Notes: generated by a model from the letters alone, not told the origin. 64,000 nucleotides of DNA from Ascaphus truei (GCA_036426205.1 CM071573.1:77827114-77891113); one strand, 5' to 3'. Counted from the stretch's first letter, positions 11,101-21,148 are shown. Made by a program: numbers and translations.

Positions 11101-14100
11101 CTTTGTGGTAGGCACGGGTGGGAACATTATGGCCGGTATAACAGGGACTTATCCCTGTTGAAGAAACACTCTCTAAAATCCAGCAGGGATCCGGTTATGT
11201 GCAGCAGGCAATTAACCAGACTCCTGGCCAATTACGTTTCTTAGAAAAGCCTCCTGTTTCTAAAAGGAGAGAGATTCCTTAGCTCACAAGGGAGCTGACC
11301 AAGGAAAAGAAAGAGACTGCAGTGATTTTCTTAGCCCACACCTGGGCTGAACTAAGGAAAAGAAGATGTCTTCATGCACACAGGACTCATTGCATTCGCA
11401 AGACAAGGTGACAAGACCTCTATACCTGGACGCAGAGTGCCATAGCACACGAGGATGCTGACCCAGGAGAACAGAGAGGCCTTCCCCTACAGAAACCCCA
11501 GGTACAGATAAGAGGCTTTCTTTTTCGACTGTTGTGTGTGTGTGTATATGTATTATATACATACACATGTGTTTGGGGTGGTAAACAGCTTAGCTACCCA
11601 CCCAGTTAGATAGGGCTGGAGTAAAATGTGTAGTGATCTCTCCAAAGTGGAATATGTTTTTCTTTAATCTTTGTGTTTGCAGTGTTTAAAGGAACATGCG
11701 CAATAAAGCCTTATTTTAATTTCACCTTAAAAAAAAAAAAAACAGTCTCCATTGCATACATCTCCTACAGCCGGGCTATGGGTTAGGTGCATGGAGGGCT
11801 TGCTTTGTGGTGGGGCAGCGATGGTAACATTATGGTCAGGTATGGGTTAGGTGTATGGAGAGCGTGCTTTTTGGGTGGGCAGAGATGGTAACATTATGGT
11901 CAGGTATGGGTTAGGAGCAAGAAAGCTTGCCTGGTGGGTGGGGAGGGGTAGTAACGTCATGGTTTGGGTATGGGTTAGGTGCATGGACAGCTTGCTTAGG
12001 GATAGTAACATCATGGTTTGGGTATGGGTTAGGTGCATGGAGAGCTTGCTTGGTGGGTGGGCAGGGGTTGGACATACCTTTGCAAAACAGTTTTTATAGC
12101 TCACGTGCAGAAAAAAAACCAAAAAAAAACCACTAAAGCAGCTCAGGAGGCTCGATGTTGAAACTTGCCTACATTGTGCTCCCTCTTCCACAGAGCCCAA
12201 AATCCAAAAGCTTGTGGCAAACCAGCAGGTCACAGTCACACTTTGACGCAAATAATGTAAAACAATTTTTACAAATTCTTTGATTTGTTTTTAGTCGCGA
12301 TATTTCAAATAAAATGATTGGGGGAGGCAGGTTTGAAGGGGGGTGCGAGGTTCAGGTTTATCAAAGGCAGGCATCAGTTAAAGCAACAATACCACAGTGC
12401 CCCTTTTTGCTTATTTTTATATGTAAAGCATGTGCCAATGTATAATTGTACCTGCTTCCCAGAGCCAATCACAAACACTCCTCCAAGGATCACCCCTTCT
12501 CCTTCCAGGTTCCCCGTGTAACCGCTCTTCCAGGCCCGGCGGAAGTTCTGGATCACGCCCAGCCGTAGAAATCCCATCAGCATCATCTTCCTCCTCTGGG
12601 GACCATAGAAGCGTTTCTGCACAGGACACAGAGGAAAGACGAGAGGTCTAGCAGCAGACGTGGAAGCGGAAATGCAGTTAGAGCCGAGGCGGACAACTCC
12701 AGTCATCAAGGGCCCCCAACAGGTCAGGGTACCGATCAAATAGTCTCGTGCCTCAACGCCAGATATTCTATTGTCTAAATCAGCGGTGTTCCTCTCCTCA
12801 AAACGCCCCCAACAGGTCAGGTCTTCGACTGAGCCACCTGTGCTGAAGCAGGGATATCCAGAAAACCTGACCTGTTGAGGGGGTCTTAAGGATTGGAGTT
12901 AAGCACACCCCGAGTTAGAGCCATAGAACTGCTCCTCCATAATCTGTAACAATTGTAGCAGAATAAATATTGAAAGGCTGTTTTTCAGAGTTAAACCTAT
13001 AAACTCACCTGGGAAAAGCAGCGCAATGTATACAGAACATAAATTAGCGCATATTTAAAAAAAAATTTAAAAAATACACAACACACCTTTTTTGAATCCA
13101 TATTTCTTCAACATTAAATACTACTGATTTCACAATTAAATATACATTCAGGTGTTCATTTACAAAATAAAATAAAAATTAAGGACCAAAAGAAAAGTAA
13201 CTCATTGCCAGACGGGACATTTACATCTCATGTCTCTGCAGGATACATTCTTCAGTGAGGTATAGGGAGTTCTTTATTAAACTGCGATAGTGCCGATCTG
13301 GGCAAAAGGCACGCGAAAACTCCAACTGAAGTCAATGGGAGTTTTGTGCTACAGTGCCCCGATCGGCACTATCACAGTTTAATGAATAGCCCCCCAGTGT
13401 GAACCTCCAAGTATGGACATAACACTACTACCGGGGCAAGGCGTTGCTCAGATAAATGGAAGAACCAAGCTTGACTTCCAATTATAGGTGGAGAGAGAAG
13501 AATCTTCTCTGCCAGTGCTCAAAGTTAGAGAATTTGCTTCTCCTTAGAAATATTTAATAGCTATATACAGTAGCATGATCATTATTTCAATTGCACCATT
13601 GTTGGAGGATCCAGGTAAATGTATTGAGTAAAACTGTAATAAGGTCAATTGTGCTCATTGTTAGGGGTGTGGGTAACACATAGAAAAGGGATGTCAAGGG
13701 AACCTAAATAAACCAGGGACCCTGACCCCTATCTAAATAATAACTCCAACAGCAACCCTTAGAGCTGGACCATAAAGATAAAGAACAGTGTCAAAGACAT
13801 GTTACTGACGACCCTTATAAATGCGGTCCATCTGTTCCTTGCGTGCTCTCACTCCGATGTGTATAGTAGTAGACAATCACCATGGATAGGGGGAAAGATG
13901 GCGGTGCACAGCGTGCCAGCAAGTGCCTCATGCGGAAGTAAAACGGTAGATACACGAAACGCGTCAGTTACTTCTCTAGGTGATTTTTTCTTTTTAAATG
14001 ATGTCTTTGCTGTTCAGTGTTGTTCATTAAATTTTTGTATTGGAAAATCGCCATCCAGCTTCCGTTTTACTTCCTGCTTCCGGGACGCATGAGGCACTTG

Positions 14101-17100
14101 CTGGCACGCTGTGCACCGCCATCTTTTCCCCTATCCAGGGTGATTTTCTACTGACTTCCAATTATGGCGACATTTGGATACGGATTATCTCCCTGTATCT
14201 GAGGTATGGAAACTCAGATTAAAACCACTTTAGGGTGAAAGAATCTTCTTTATCTTTGCTTCAGAATCCCAAACATTTTCAGAAGTGAATCTTTACAGAT
14301 TTGCTCATCATACTCTTTACATTAGAGTAGGTTTGTTAGGTTTATATCACGGTAACACAGCGGCGCGCAAACTGGGGGCGCGAGATTGTCTGCGGGGGGC
14401 GCGGGGTATACAGAGGCCCACGCGCGCTTCCCGAAAGCTAAGTGCCGGGGAAGCAGCAAAAGCCTCTGTAAACTGCACTTACCTTGGCTCCGGCGGCTTC
14501 TGGAGACGCGTCGCCATGGCAACGCACGGTCATGTGACGTCACATTGACACTGACGTAAGGGGGGGGTGCGGAGAGAGGGGTACAGCCAGCAGGGGGCAC
14601 AGGGAAAAAAAGATCGCGCTCCCCTGCGGTAACGTATGCCGCCCTTTAACGGAACGGAAAAGTCAGAGTACATCTTGTGTCTGTGTTACAATTTTATCCT
14701 GTGGTTGGAGGCACAACCCGTTGTCAATTGTCATTTTCAAAACTTTCTGCAATAACCACTGAACAGTTCCATTGAGGAGATTGAACATGTAGGTGAAAGT
14801 CTATTTAAAAGGTGCAGTTCAAGCCGTCTTTTAATTAATTTATTTTTTACATTCCATCTGTGCACCAATACAATCTACACACTGACAAGTGATTAGCTAA
14901 GTTGCTGATCGATCCGTTCTCCTGTAATCGATCGCTGAAATTCGGCTGTGGGTTCACTAAATGCATCTTGGGTAATCTTCTGCTGCACTGACAGCCAAAG
15001 TTCTGTGAGGAAGATCATGTGACCAGGCAGGCACTAGATTCAATTGGTTCCCTGCTAGAGAGGGCAGGGCTCAAAAGGGTGATGCTGTTTCGGAAGGGGA
15101 AGGGGATGTGATTTTGTATATGGTCGCTTTAGGAACAAAAAATGCCTTATACATTAAAAATGTCTTTAAAAAAAATTATTATTTTTTTAAATGCTACAAG
15201 TATTTTCTCAGAGTATAGAACTGATATATTACAAAAAACACATTGCTTGAAATGCTGCTTTAACCGTGTGTGAGAGCCAGGATCTGAAAGCCAAGAGATT
15301 AAGGAGAGCGAATGGCAAAGTTTGGGAATACAACAGGCGATGAGACTGCACCTTTTCATCAAGATAGATCTCTCCTTTGAAATACGGTTGGAAATCCTCA
15401 ACTTCAGTCCCAATCTTCTCTTTCACCACCGCATAGAGAGGAACGCCCAACTGGTCCAGTTGAGGTTTTAGAGAGGACAGCTCGGAGGCCTCCTGCAGTA
15501 CAAGGCAATGGAGATAGTTAGTGGCTTATTAAATGAAACAGCTGAAGTGGTGAAATCACAATTTGCTTGGCTGGACCCATAGAAATGAAGGATTCAGAGG
15601 CGATTGTGAAGAAAAATAACACATGGTTTTGCTTTCGGGTGGAGAACGTGCCGGGGCATCTTTCCAAGGGACCATTCATGGATTTCAAGTAAAGGACAAA
15701 CTTTGCCATGTATTCCATCCCATCAACGCAGCAGGAGCGTTGAAACCCTTTAAATGCACATACTGACACGTGTTATCGTTTAGGTCATCTGTGGGTTTTA
15801 CGTGGCCAAACCAATGTCAAAAGCATGTTAAAGTTACAGTTCTTAGCCAGATTCACTAAAAGGGTGCCAAGACATGCTAAAGCTTAACTCCTGTTCATTT
15901 GAATGGGAACTGAGGCGTGCTAACGCGCAGCACCATTTAGTAAACCTGGGCCTTAACGCAGAACGTTTTAGAACAATTGCAATTAGGATACGCTAAATTA
16001 TTATGCTCATCATTGATTGAAGATTCACTGCCAAGAGTCACACCACAGCGCAAAGAAACAAAGCAAAAACATTAAAAAAAAAGTACACAAGATAAATCCA
16101 AATAAAGATGAACAGGGCAAATTATTCATTTGTTTCGGTTATGTTCTCTTATGATACAGCAATACAGTATATAATATAATGCTGCACACCACAAATGACA
16201 AAAATATATACTTGCTTTTACCGGTGCTCCTGGTCCAAGGGAGTCCCTGTCAGTGAAAAAACTCCAAAGTAGCAACCAGAGAGATGTACCAGGGCACAAG
16301 CAACCAGAGAGATGTACCAGGGCACAAGCAACCAAAGAGATGTACCAGGGCACAAGCAACCAAAGGGATGTACCAGGGCACAAGCAACCAAAGAGATGTA
16401 CCAGGGCACTCACTCGTATGATACAGACATTAGAAAAAAAAATTAAAGTGACAAAACCTCCACGGTACAGTAAATAAAAATCCACTTGTGAGCACATTCA
16501 CGTCTCAGACAGGTCTGCAACTCTGTCTTTCCCCATTATCGCTTAGCGAACAGGGCTTCCACTGCAGCCAGGGATTCTGGGTAATGACATGCAAATGAGC
16601 ACAGGGAGTCCCTCTTTACTTCTTAATCCATTACGTGGAACCCGATAAGCTTATGCATTCACAAACACAGCTGAAAAGGTGTTCATTCCGAAACTTAGAA
16701 TGCAAGTAGGAGCAGGACAGACCGAAAAGGAAATAAAAGCACGAGAAATACAAGAAAGAGGAAAGGTGAATAAAGAACAGTACAGGTCTGGTTCTGCCGC
16801 AGAACCGTGGAAATCAGGAACCACAATTCCTAGAGACGTGTAAATGTTACCTCTCTGCACAGAAATCATCCAGGTCTGCGTACCGCCATAATCACCGCTC
16901 CGTTACCAACCCACAGCTCCCTGGCTTTAAGAGACCGTGGTTCTACAGAGGAGACAGCAGGATTATGGTGGGTACAAGTTGTGCCATGTACACATACCGC
17001 TGTGAGATCACCCGATTAGACAGGTTTAGAATCCCTGTTATTTTGACACTATACAGTAGGTGTATAGGCGACATGGAACGTGCAGAAATAGCACTAGGCT

Positions 17101-17736
17101 GTTTGTTTTCATGGGTATATTGACCGTTTTCTCCCTTGTGGTGAAAACATTACATTCAATATAATATATTCAATTAAACTACAGGGTTGTGAAGATTACA
17201 CTTTTATATAAAAAACACACACATTTGGTCTTCCCATCTTTTTGTACACAGAAACCCAGATCTATATAATATATGCAGGGTGGGGATAATTTCTTAAGCA
17301 ATAATAGATGGCACCTCATTAAAAAGTTAGCAGTTAGGTGTTTAAATATAGGAAAGGATCATGTTTGGAAGGTATCTGCAGTCCAATTGTAAAATGTATA
17401 ATGGTAGATTTGTGCTATGAGAACAGGAAAATACTCTCTTAAAACTAGATCATTAAATAACATGGAGGTGGAAGTTTAGGTTTGTGAATAAAAACACACG
17501 GGCTACAGCAGTGTCTCCTCAACTTTACAATGTTCCCTCAGGCCAATCATGTTCTCACCTTCTGCAATAGTCCTTAGCTCTGTCTCTTCTAAATATTCGA
17601 GGGTGGCCTTATCAGTTCTTGAGAGGAACAAGTCCGTGTTGGCTAGAATTATCCCTGCCACCGCTGCCCCCAAGGCTCCGACGCTGATGGACCACAAACC
17701 CATGGTGAAGAATTCAGGCGCGGGCAGGGAACACAT
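8064..17736 (-). CDS. PRXL2A: Peroxiredoxin-like 2A / selenoprotein U1, five coding exons
   Basis: The coding sequence is the join of 17736-17559, 16942-16851, 15492-15352, 12616-12452 and 8174-8064, read on the minus strand, giving 228 residues with one in-frame TGA at codon 85. Exons agree in phase and all introns are GT-AG. The product is a thioredoxin-fold (AhpC/TSA-like) redox protein. Residues 13-37 form a hydrophobic N-terminal segment; 74-90 hold the strand and active site, reading RRPG-U-FLC, i.e. UxxC where mammals have CxxC; 106-141 carry the GVPLYAVVKE and FQPYFKGEI signatures; 171-190 hold GNLEGEG and GGVFVIGSGKQ. The start was chosen because ATG follows the acceptor by two bases and gives the same 15-residue leader up to T-M-G-x-W as the human protein, as I remember it. 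Selenoprotein U is known with Sec in fish and birds and with Cys in mammals. The Sec reading is inference from the TGA plus the SECIS; the family assignment is firm. Confidence 0.95.
8402..8695. mobile_element. Palindromic frog MITE (family A)
   Basis: The arms GGGGGTGTCTCCAGAGTTGA and TCAGCTCTGGAGACCCCCGC match the family at 4841-5185. Confidence 0.7.
8700..9505. other. Unique intronic sequence
   Basis: No repeat recognised. 9060-9420 has dense transcription-factor-like motifs (TTTGTCAACAATAGG, AAAGAAAACA, CAGTAATTAAATCAT) and could be a conserved intronic element; this needs alignment to test. Confidence 0.35.
9512..10157 (+). pseudogene. Tigger/pogo-like transposon remnant, N-terminal transposase
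   Basis: A TA-flanked left end (CAGGCAGTCCTCGTTTTACA) leads into a decayed transposase. It starts MSDKTKV at 9711; after a stop and frame damage it reads KRSEKGEMNAEIGRALDIPR (CENP-B-type helix-turn-helix), then RHVPISLALIQGKAL and FTASRSWFMLFKERANLCN. All are typical of Tigger transposases. The DDE catalytic part and the right end are absent; a reversed LTR fragment begins at 10158. Confidence 0.8.
10158..10355 (-). mobile_element. LTR fragment (LTR-3 family, R/U5 side)
   Basis: The reverse complement matches 56280-56475 of the solo LTR at 55725, including CTACGGCAGATGGAGGCGCTG, TGTTACCAGCAGGTAT and GATTCAGCCCTCC. It abuts the broken Tigger transposase directly. Confidence 0.75.
10356..10935 (+). 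mobile_element. L1-like LINE 3' end
   Basis: The encoded tail has WMSTDLPTIHQVKARI...MEKLTGVLRD, aligning with the C-terminus of L1-type ORF2 and with the copy at 392-1124. It ends with C-rich 3'UTR tracts and an A tail near 10925-10935. Confidence 0.75.
11137..11769 (+). mobile_element. Solo LTR (LTR-4 family) with 5-bp TSD
   Basis: It runs from TATAACAGGGACTTATCC to CATACATCTCCTACA, 633 bp, with an AATAAAGCC poly(A)-type signal near 11702. GCCGG (11132-11136 and 11770-11774) flanks both ends. A second, reversed copy of the family lies at 50895-51476, where the first bases are TGTAAC. Confidence 0.85.
11775..12075. repeat. Minisatellite, about 55-70 bp unit, 4-5 copies
   Basis: The unit TATGGGTTAGGTGCATGGA...GGTAACATTATGGTCAGG recurs at about 11778, 11840, 11904, 11968 and 12020, with variable length. 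Open frames crossing it are repeat artefacts. Confidence 0.85.
12380..12451. repeat. Interspersed repeat abutting the exon 4 donor
   Basis: AAAGCAACAATACCACAGTG through CAATGTATAATTGTAC matches 25108-25180 over about 70 bases; the match ends at the exon boundary. Confidence 0.6.
12452..12616 (-). CDS. PRXL2A: PRXL2A coding exon 4
   Basis: This is a 55-codon exon (residues 138-192) with acceptor CTGTGCAG, phase 0 at both ends. It encodes KRFYGPQRRKMMLMGFLRLG, then NFRRAWKSGYTGNLEGEG and ILGGVFVIGSGKQ. The donor GTACAA is a weak match to consensus and lies at the edge of a copy of an interspersed repeat also seen at 25110-25180 (see findings). Confidence 0.95.
12690..12912. mobile_element. hAT palindromic MITE, interrupted copy
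   Basis: One arm start at 12690-12725, then unrelated bases, then the other arm (12782-12912) with GCCACCTGTGCTGAAGCAGG. Confidence 0.7.
13262..13395. mobile_element. Palindromic MITE
   Basis: The arms TATTAAACTGCGATAGTGCC and GGCACTATCACAGTTTAATG are inverted copies; a half copy is at about 7384-7480. Confidence 0.75.
13866..14150. repeat. Long inverted repeat of Penelope pLTR type
   Basis: Arms of about 85 bp (13868-13948 and 14059-14149), e.g. AAGATGGCGGTGCACAGCGT against its complement. The spacer holds ACACGAAACGCGTC (13952-13965, plus strand), the 3' core of the ribozyme motif, with no 5' core. Confidence 0.7.
14355..14635. mobile_element. CpG-rich hAT-like element, ends uncertain
   Basis: CAGCGGCGCGCAAACTGGGG resembles a hAT terminus; the right end is not recognisable. 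Confidence 0.4.
14821..15250. repeat. Interspersed repeat (family B)
   Basis: Shares GATCGATCCGTTCTCCTGT, CTGCACTGACAGCC and the following 300 bases with 28085-28575 and, reversed, with 43240-43690. Confidence 0.7.
15352..15492 (-). CDS. PRXL2A: PRXL2A coding exon 3
   Basis: This is a 47-codon exon (residues 91-137) with acceptor TACTGCAG and donor GTGCAG, phase 0 at both ends. It encodes EASELSSLKPQLDQL, followed by GVPLYAVVKEKIGTEVEDFQ and PYFKGEIYLDEK, which match the thioredoxin-fold core of PRXL2A closely. The open frame runs on past the donor for several codons, but the similarity stops exactly at DEK. Confidence 0.95.
16255..16410. repeat. Tandem repeat in a PRXL2A intron
   Basis: AGAGATGTACCAGGGCACAA with GCAACCA spacers, five to six copies of a roughly 28-bp unit. 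The repeated peptide-like open frames on both strands are artefacts of the repeat. Confidence 0.9.
16490..16650. repeat. Interspersed repeat (family C)
   Basis: AGACAGGTCTGCAACTCTGT and GGGATTCTGGGTAATGACAT match 20755-20960. Confidence 0.7.
16851..16942 (-). CDS. PRXL2A: PRXL2A coding exon 2, active-site exon with in-frame TGA
   Basis: This 92-base exon has acceptor CTCTGTAG and donor GTAACA. The split codon from exon 1 gives Glu60, then 30 codons (residues 61-90). The reading is KARELWVGNGAVIMAVRRPG, then TGA, then FLCRE, which matches the PRXL2A active-site region except that TGA stands where mammals have Cys. Open-reading-frame finders break at this codon, so the exon is easily missed. 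Sequence on both sides of the TGA is conserved, which argues against decay downstream of a nonsense mutation. Confidence 0.93.
16866..16868 (-). other. PRXL2A: Probable selenocysteine codon (TGA, residue 85)
   Basis: The frame reads GGA-TGA-TTT-CTG-TGC on the minus strand, i.e. G-U-F-L-C. The TGA aligns with the first Cys of the CxxC redox motif of mammalian PRXL2A; the second Cys (residue 88) is kept. It lies 15 bases before the splice donor. Recoding is inferred from the position, the intact downstream exons and the SECIS-type hairpin at 5727-5813. The alternative is a loss-of-function allele or an assembly error. Confidence 0.88.
16943..17558 (-). other. PRXL2A intron between coding exons 1 and 2
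   Basis: AT-rich intron of 616 bases with donor GTGAGA and acceptor CTCTGTAG. I recognise no repeat or other element in it. Confidence 0.85.
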
Positions 17737-17738
17737 CT
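17559..17738 (-). CDS. PRXL2A: PRXL2A coding exon 1 (start codon and N-terminal hydrophobic segment)
   Basis: The acceptor TTTCAG ends at 17739 and the ATG starts at 17736, so only two 5'UTR bases lie in this exon and at least one upstream non-coding exon must exist. It encodes residues 1-59 plus the first base of codon 60: a short leader, a hydrophobic stretch (VGALGAAVAGIILANTDLFL), then a charged helix with EYLEE. The donor GTGAGA starts at 17558. No in-frame stop separates the ATG from the acceptor, so an upstream in-frame start in another exon is not excluded. Confidence 0.93.
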
Positions 17739-17744
17739 CTGAAA

Positions 17745-18856
17745 TACAATGCATCAGAAACGTGAAGTCTTTCCCCCCCTTATTTTACACCAGCTGATAC
17801 ATTCCACGGTTTCTTTTAGGTGCATCAATAACTTCTCCCAAAATACCCATTGCATACACAGTGAGGTCTATTTACTGGTCTCATGGCTGCAAAAGTTGGG
17901 TAAAACCAGTCCAAATAAACAGAGCTATAAACAAAGAAAAGAAAATGAATCTCATTGAAAGTAATGGGAGTTTTTCCATTGATCGATCTGGTGCAATTCT
18001 TTTGCACAGACTTTGTTCCAGTTCTGCAGCCAGGAGACTTTCGTTAATAACCCCCATCATTTGCCAATTACAGAGGCGGCCAAATCGACGCAAAACCTCT
18101 GTATATTCCTCCTTAAGTGCTGCACACTGTACATTATTATTTTATAGTTATTTTATTAGGAAAACACCCGTTTTTGTAGCTGGAAACAGACATTTCAATT
18201 GCTTGAATTATGGAATCGAGCTGATTTGTGTAAAACGACACACACTGTCTTGAAATCACTGCTTCAGCTGTCAACTAAAGTTAATTATTCTAAAGTAACA
18301 CATTCCACAGGTCAGAATCACGGATCCAGAAAACATTAAGTAAAATAAAGCAACTCACTGTGAATCCTTTTATCTAAATCTCCATGCAAAAGTTCTGGAG
18401 TTATTTTTTTTTACAAATAAGACAATTAAATTATACGTTTAAGTCAGAAACATTCTAAAATCGTTCTACTTCAAAAGAAAATGAGCGTTTGATCTTGGAA
18501 ATTGAAATATTTGTTCTATATTTGGAAACTGGAATAAATAACTGTCCGTAAAAAAAAAAAAAAAAGTTACAAATATATTTATTTAACTCCCCAGATTTTA
18601 AGTTCTGTCACACATTAACACAATGTAACCAGCTTTGAAGCAAAGATCCACGTGTGTGTGGGTGGAAAAGAAAGTTTGTGGGACTAAAACACATTCACCC
18701 CATAATTGAAAAAAGCCTTTCTGTCTCAACACAGGCATCTAAGAAAGATGTGGTAGGAACTGATTATCCACACGCATCAAACCTTGTTCAAATTCCAAAG
18801 GTGACAGCCAGTGTCCTGCGTCTGCCAAAGTGTGTTAGAGGGGAAATTCTCAGAAA
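17745..18856. other. Upstream of PRXL2A coding exons, non-coding
   Basis: A palindromic repeat lies at about 17855-18065 (GTCTATTTACTGGTCTCATGG arm) and a poly(A) run at 18549-18564. No exon recognised; probably intron of the 5'UTR. Confidence 0.5.
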
Positions 18857-18858
18857 TA

Positions 18859-19190
18859 CAGGCATACCCCACATTAACGTACGCAATGGGACCGGAGCAT
18901 GTATGTAAAGCGAAAATGTACTTAAAGTGAAGCACCACCTTTTTCCCACTTATCGATGCATGTACTGTGCTGCAATCATCATATACGTGCATAACTGATG
19001 TAAATAACGCATGTGTAACAGGCTCTATAGTCTCCCCGCTTGCACACAGCTTCCGTACAGGTAGGGAGCCGGTATTGCTGTTCAGGACGTGCTGACTGGC
19101 GCATGCGTGAGCTGCCGTTTGCCTATTGAGCGAGATGTACTTACTCGCGAGTGTACTTAAAGTGAGTGTACTTAAACCGGGGTATGCCTG
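18859..19190. mobile_element. Tigger-type MITE, 332 bp, copy 1
   Basis: Terminal inverted repeats start CAGGCATACCCC and end GGGGTATGCCTG, flanked by TA at both ends. The interior is near-identical to 28601-28935. The 187-codon minus-strand open frame over it is a shadow. Confidence 0.9.
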
Positions 19191-19343
19191 TATGGAAGAA
19201 AAATGTATTATGAAGCAGCACTTCACAAGGACACACACACACACACACAAAGAAAAACGATACCCACACATTTCCAAGCAGCCAACTTTTATAGGGTTAC
19301 CTCCAATTACAATTTGACTTTCCCCAATGTTCTCTACCATTTA

Positions 19344-19375
<32 letters not shown>

Positions 19376-20055
19376 GTAACGTGAAGCACTCTGAAATGGT
19401 TTTCTTTATTTAAATCCAAACAAATATCAACAAGGACTAAACCCATTACCTTTGATAAATCGTTTTTTTGGGAGGGGCGAGGTTATACGTAATTTTTTTA
19501 ATTGAAATGTAAGAAATAAAAGATGTAAATAAATAAAAAGACGGTGGGGAACCAGACATAATACAGAACAATCATTTACATAAGTGGATAGAAACTTTAC
19601 ACATATTCAACTAATATTGTTTTGTTTACTTCCTCTTAGGCACATTTTATTTCCCAATATAAACACAACAGAGGGAGGGGATCTGTACGGGATATATAGG
19701 GGATATATAGGGGACTGCGACTCGAAAGGAAGGGAAAGGCAGACGCGGTCAGCAGTTTATCGCTCTCATGAGGGTAGCATTGAACCATGTGTGTGGGTAT
19801 CCTTAAGGCCTTGGAAACCCCTTTATTAATCTCGGATAGGACTAAATATGTATTTATTTGATTCCCCTTAATTATAACATAATTGAGGTTTTATGAAATG
19901 CAGGCATAGTTTGCTTCTCCATCCAGAGGGGGGGGGGGGCAAGTTTTGTTAAAACGGTCATTGGATAAATCGTGTTTTCATTTGGCCCATGAGTAATAAA
20001 CATGTCCCATTTCTACTTATCGCCACTATTTTACCAATAAGCAGAGGGATAAAGC
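19191..20055. other. Non-coding, microsatellite-bearing
   Basis: (CA)n runs at 19230-19248 and 19345-19375; otherwise AT-rich with no recognised feature. Confidence 0.5.
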
Positions 20056-20062
20056 AGAAGCG

Positions 20063-20063
<1 letters not shown>

Positions 20064-20116
<53 letters not shown>
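20064..20116. repeat. (CA)n microsatellite
   Basis: Uninterrupted CA dinucleotides, about 26 units. Confidence 0.95.
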
Positions 20117-20117
<1 letters not shown>

Positions 20118-20389
20118 GACGACCTGAAGAGCAATGAAGTAGTTAACCTCTGCACAGAAAGACAGGACTGGTCCGTGCCTGGTTCCTTCTGCACACACAC
20201 CTCCCAGCATATGGTTTTATTTAAAGGATGCTATAAATGGGACTTGGTACTCGTCAGTGGAATGTAGGGTCTTGGAAACGGAGAACCAAGTCAGCATTTT
20301 CAGGTCTCAAAAGTAGCTCAGTCGTAACTACAGATTAAAAAAAAAATACAGCTACAGGCAGCAATGATTATAATGATATGATACTGGGG

Positions 20390-20520
20390 GTTTTGGTTTG
20401 CCTTCCCCTGGATCAATAAGTATAGATATAGGATAAAGTATCTGTTGTCTAAATTTAGCATAGGTTGAACTTGATCTCAACCACATCTACTACGTAACTA
20501 TATGTTACTATGTAACACGC
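20390..20520. repeat. Interspersed repeat
   Basis: TTCCCCTGGATCAATAAG...GGTTGAACTTGATC...CTACTACGTAACTATATG is a motif set common in amphibian repeats. Confidence 0.55.
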
Positions 20521-20644
20521 CTGGCTAAATAGTACCAGTGGTGCGACCTTGGGTTTAACTCAATATAAAGCAAAGAATGAAGAACAGAAACCCCAAAACA
20601 GTATTCCCTTAGAATAAAAAAAGGTGCACACTCATTGTGCACCA

Positions 20645-20960
20645 AATATATATATATATATATAATACTATATATTAATCTCATCATCTATTATTATCAT
20701 ATAGATATATGATCTATATAATTATCTATATATATGTATATATATATATCTTTGAGCACATTTCACATGTCTTAGACAGGTCTGCAACCCTGTCTTTCAC
20801 CATCCTCACCTAGCATACAGTGCTTCCACTGCAGCAAGGGATTCTGGGAAATGACATGCAAATGAGCACACTCACCTTTTGTCTGAAATCCATTTTTACA
20901 TGGAACCCTTATAAACTAATGCTCGCTGTTCACGCAGCTTTTAAGCACAGCATGTGATTA
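20645..20960. repeat. (TA)n microsatellite plus family C repeat
   Basis: TA-rich 20648-20750, then a copy of the 16490-16650 repeat. Confidence 0.7.
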
Positions 20961-21070
20961 TATGCAAAGCCAGTGAAACCACTCACAGACAGCTGCCTCG
21001 ACCTTTTGGGTTTCATCAGTATGAGGTTGGTTGTACTGGCTCTGCAATTTTCAAGGCTGGGTAGTTTTAC

Positions 21071-21148
21071 CATACTTTATATAAGTTATGGTGGGTGAAA
21101 AAATACCTCCACCGCCTTTTTCACCCACCATAACTTATATAAAGTATG
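21071..21148. repeat. Perfect 32-bp inverted repeat
   Basis: The left arm 21071-21102 (CATACTTTATATAAGTTATG...) and right arm 21117-21148 are exact complements, with a 14-bp spacer. Confidence 0.9.

Larger units (their letters stand above)
8175..12451 (-). other. PRXL2A intron between coding exons 4 and 5
   Basis: It holds a palindromic frog repeat (8402-8695), unique AT-rich sequence (8700-9510), a Tigger remnant (9512-10157), a reversed LTR fragment (10158-10355), an L1-like tail (10356-10935), a solo LTR (11137-11769) and a minisatellite (11775-12075). Confidence 0.85.
12617..15351 (-). other. PRXL2A intron between coding exons 3 and 4
   Basis: It holds hAT palindromic MITE pieces (12690-12912), a palindromic repeat (13262-13395), a Penelope-type inverted repeat (13866-14150), a CpG-rich hAT-like segment (14355-14635), and one copy of a repeat shared with 28085-28575 and 43240-43690 (14821-15250). 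Confidence 0.85.
15493..16850 (-). other. PRXL2A intron between coding exons 2 and 3
   Basis: It contains a 22- to 28-base tandem repeat (16255-16410), a frog interspersed repeat (about 16490-16650, second copy near 20755-20960), and a short MITE-like segment around 15848-15960. Confidence 0.85.

Noticed and set aside
16218..16497. Repetitive LVPWYISLVACA-type protein on the minus strand
   Set aside because: Translation of an intronic tandem repeat.
18777..19340. 187-codon minus-strand open frame
   Set aside because: Runs through a Tigger-type MITE and CA repeats; no similarity to any protein family.
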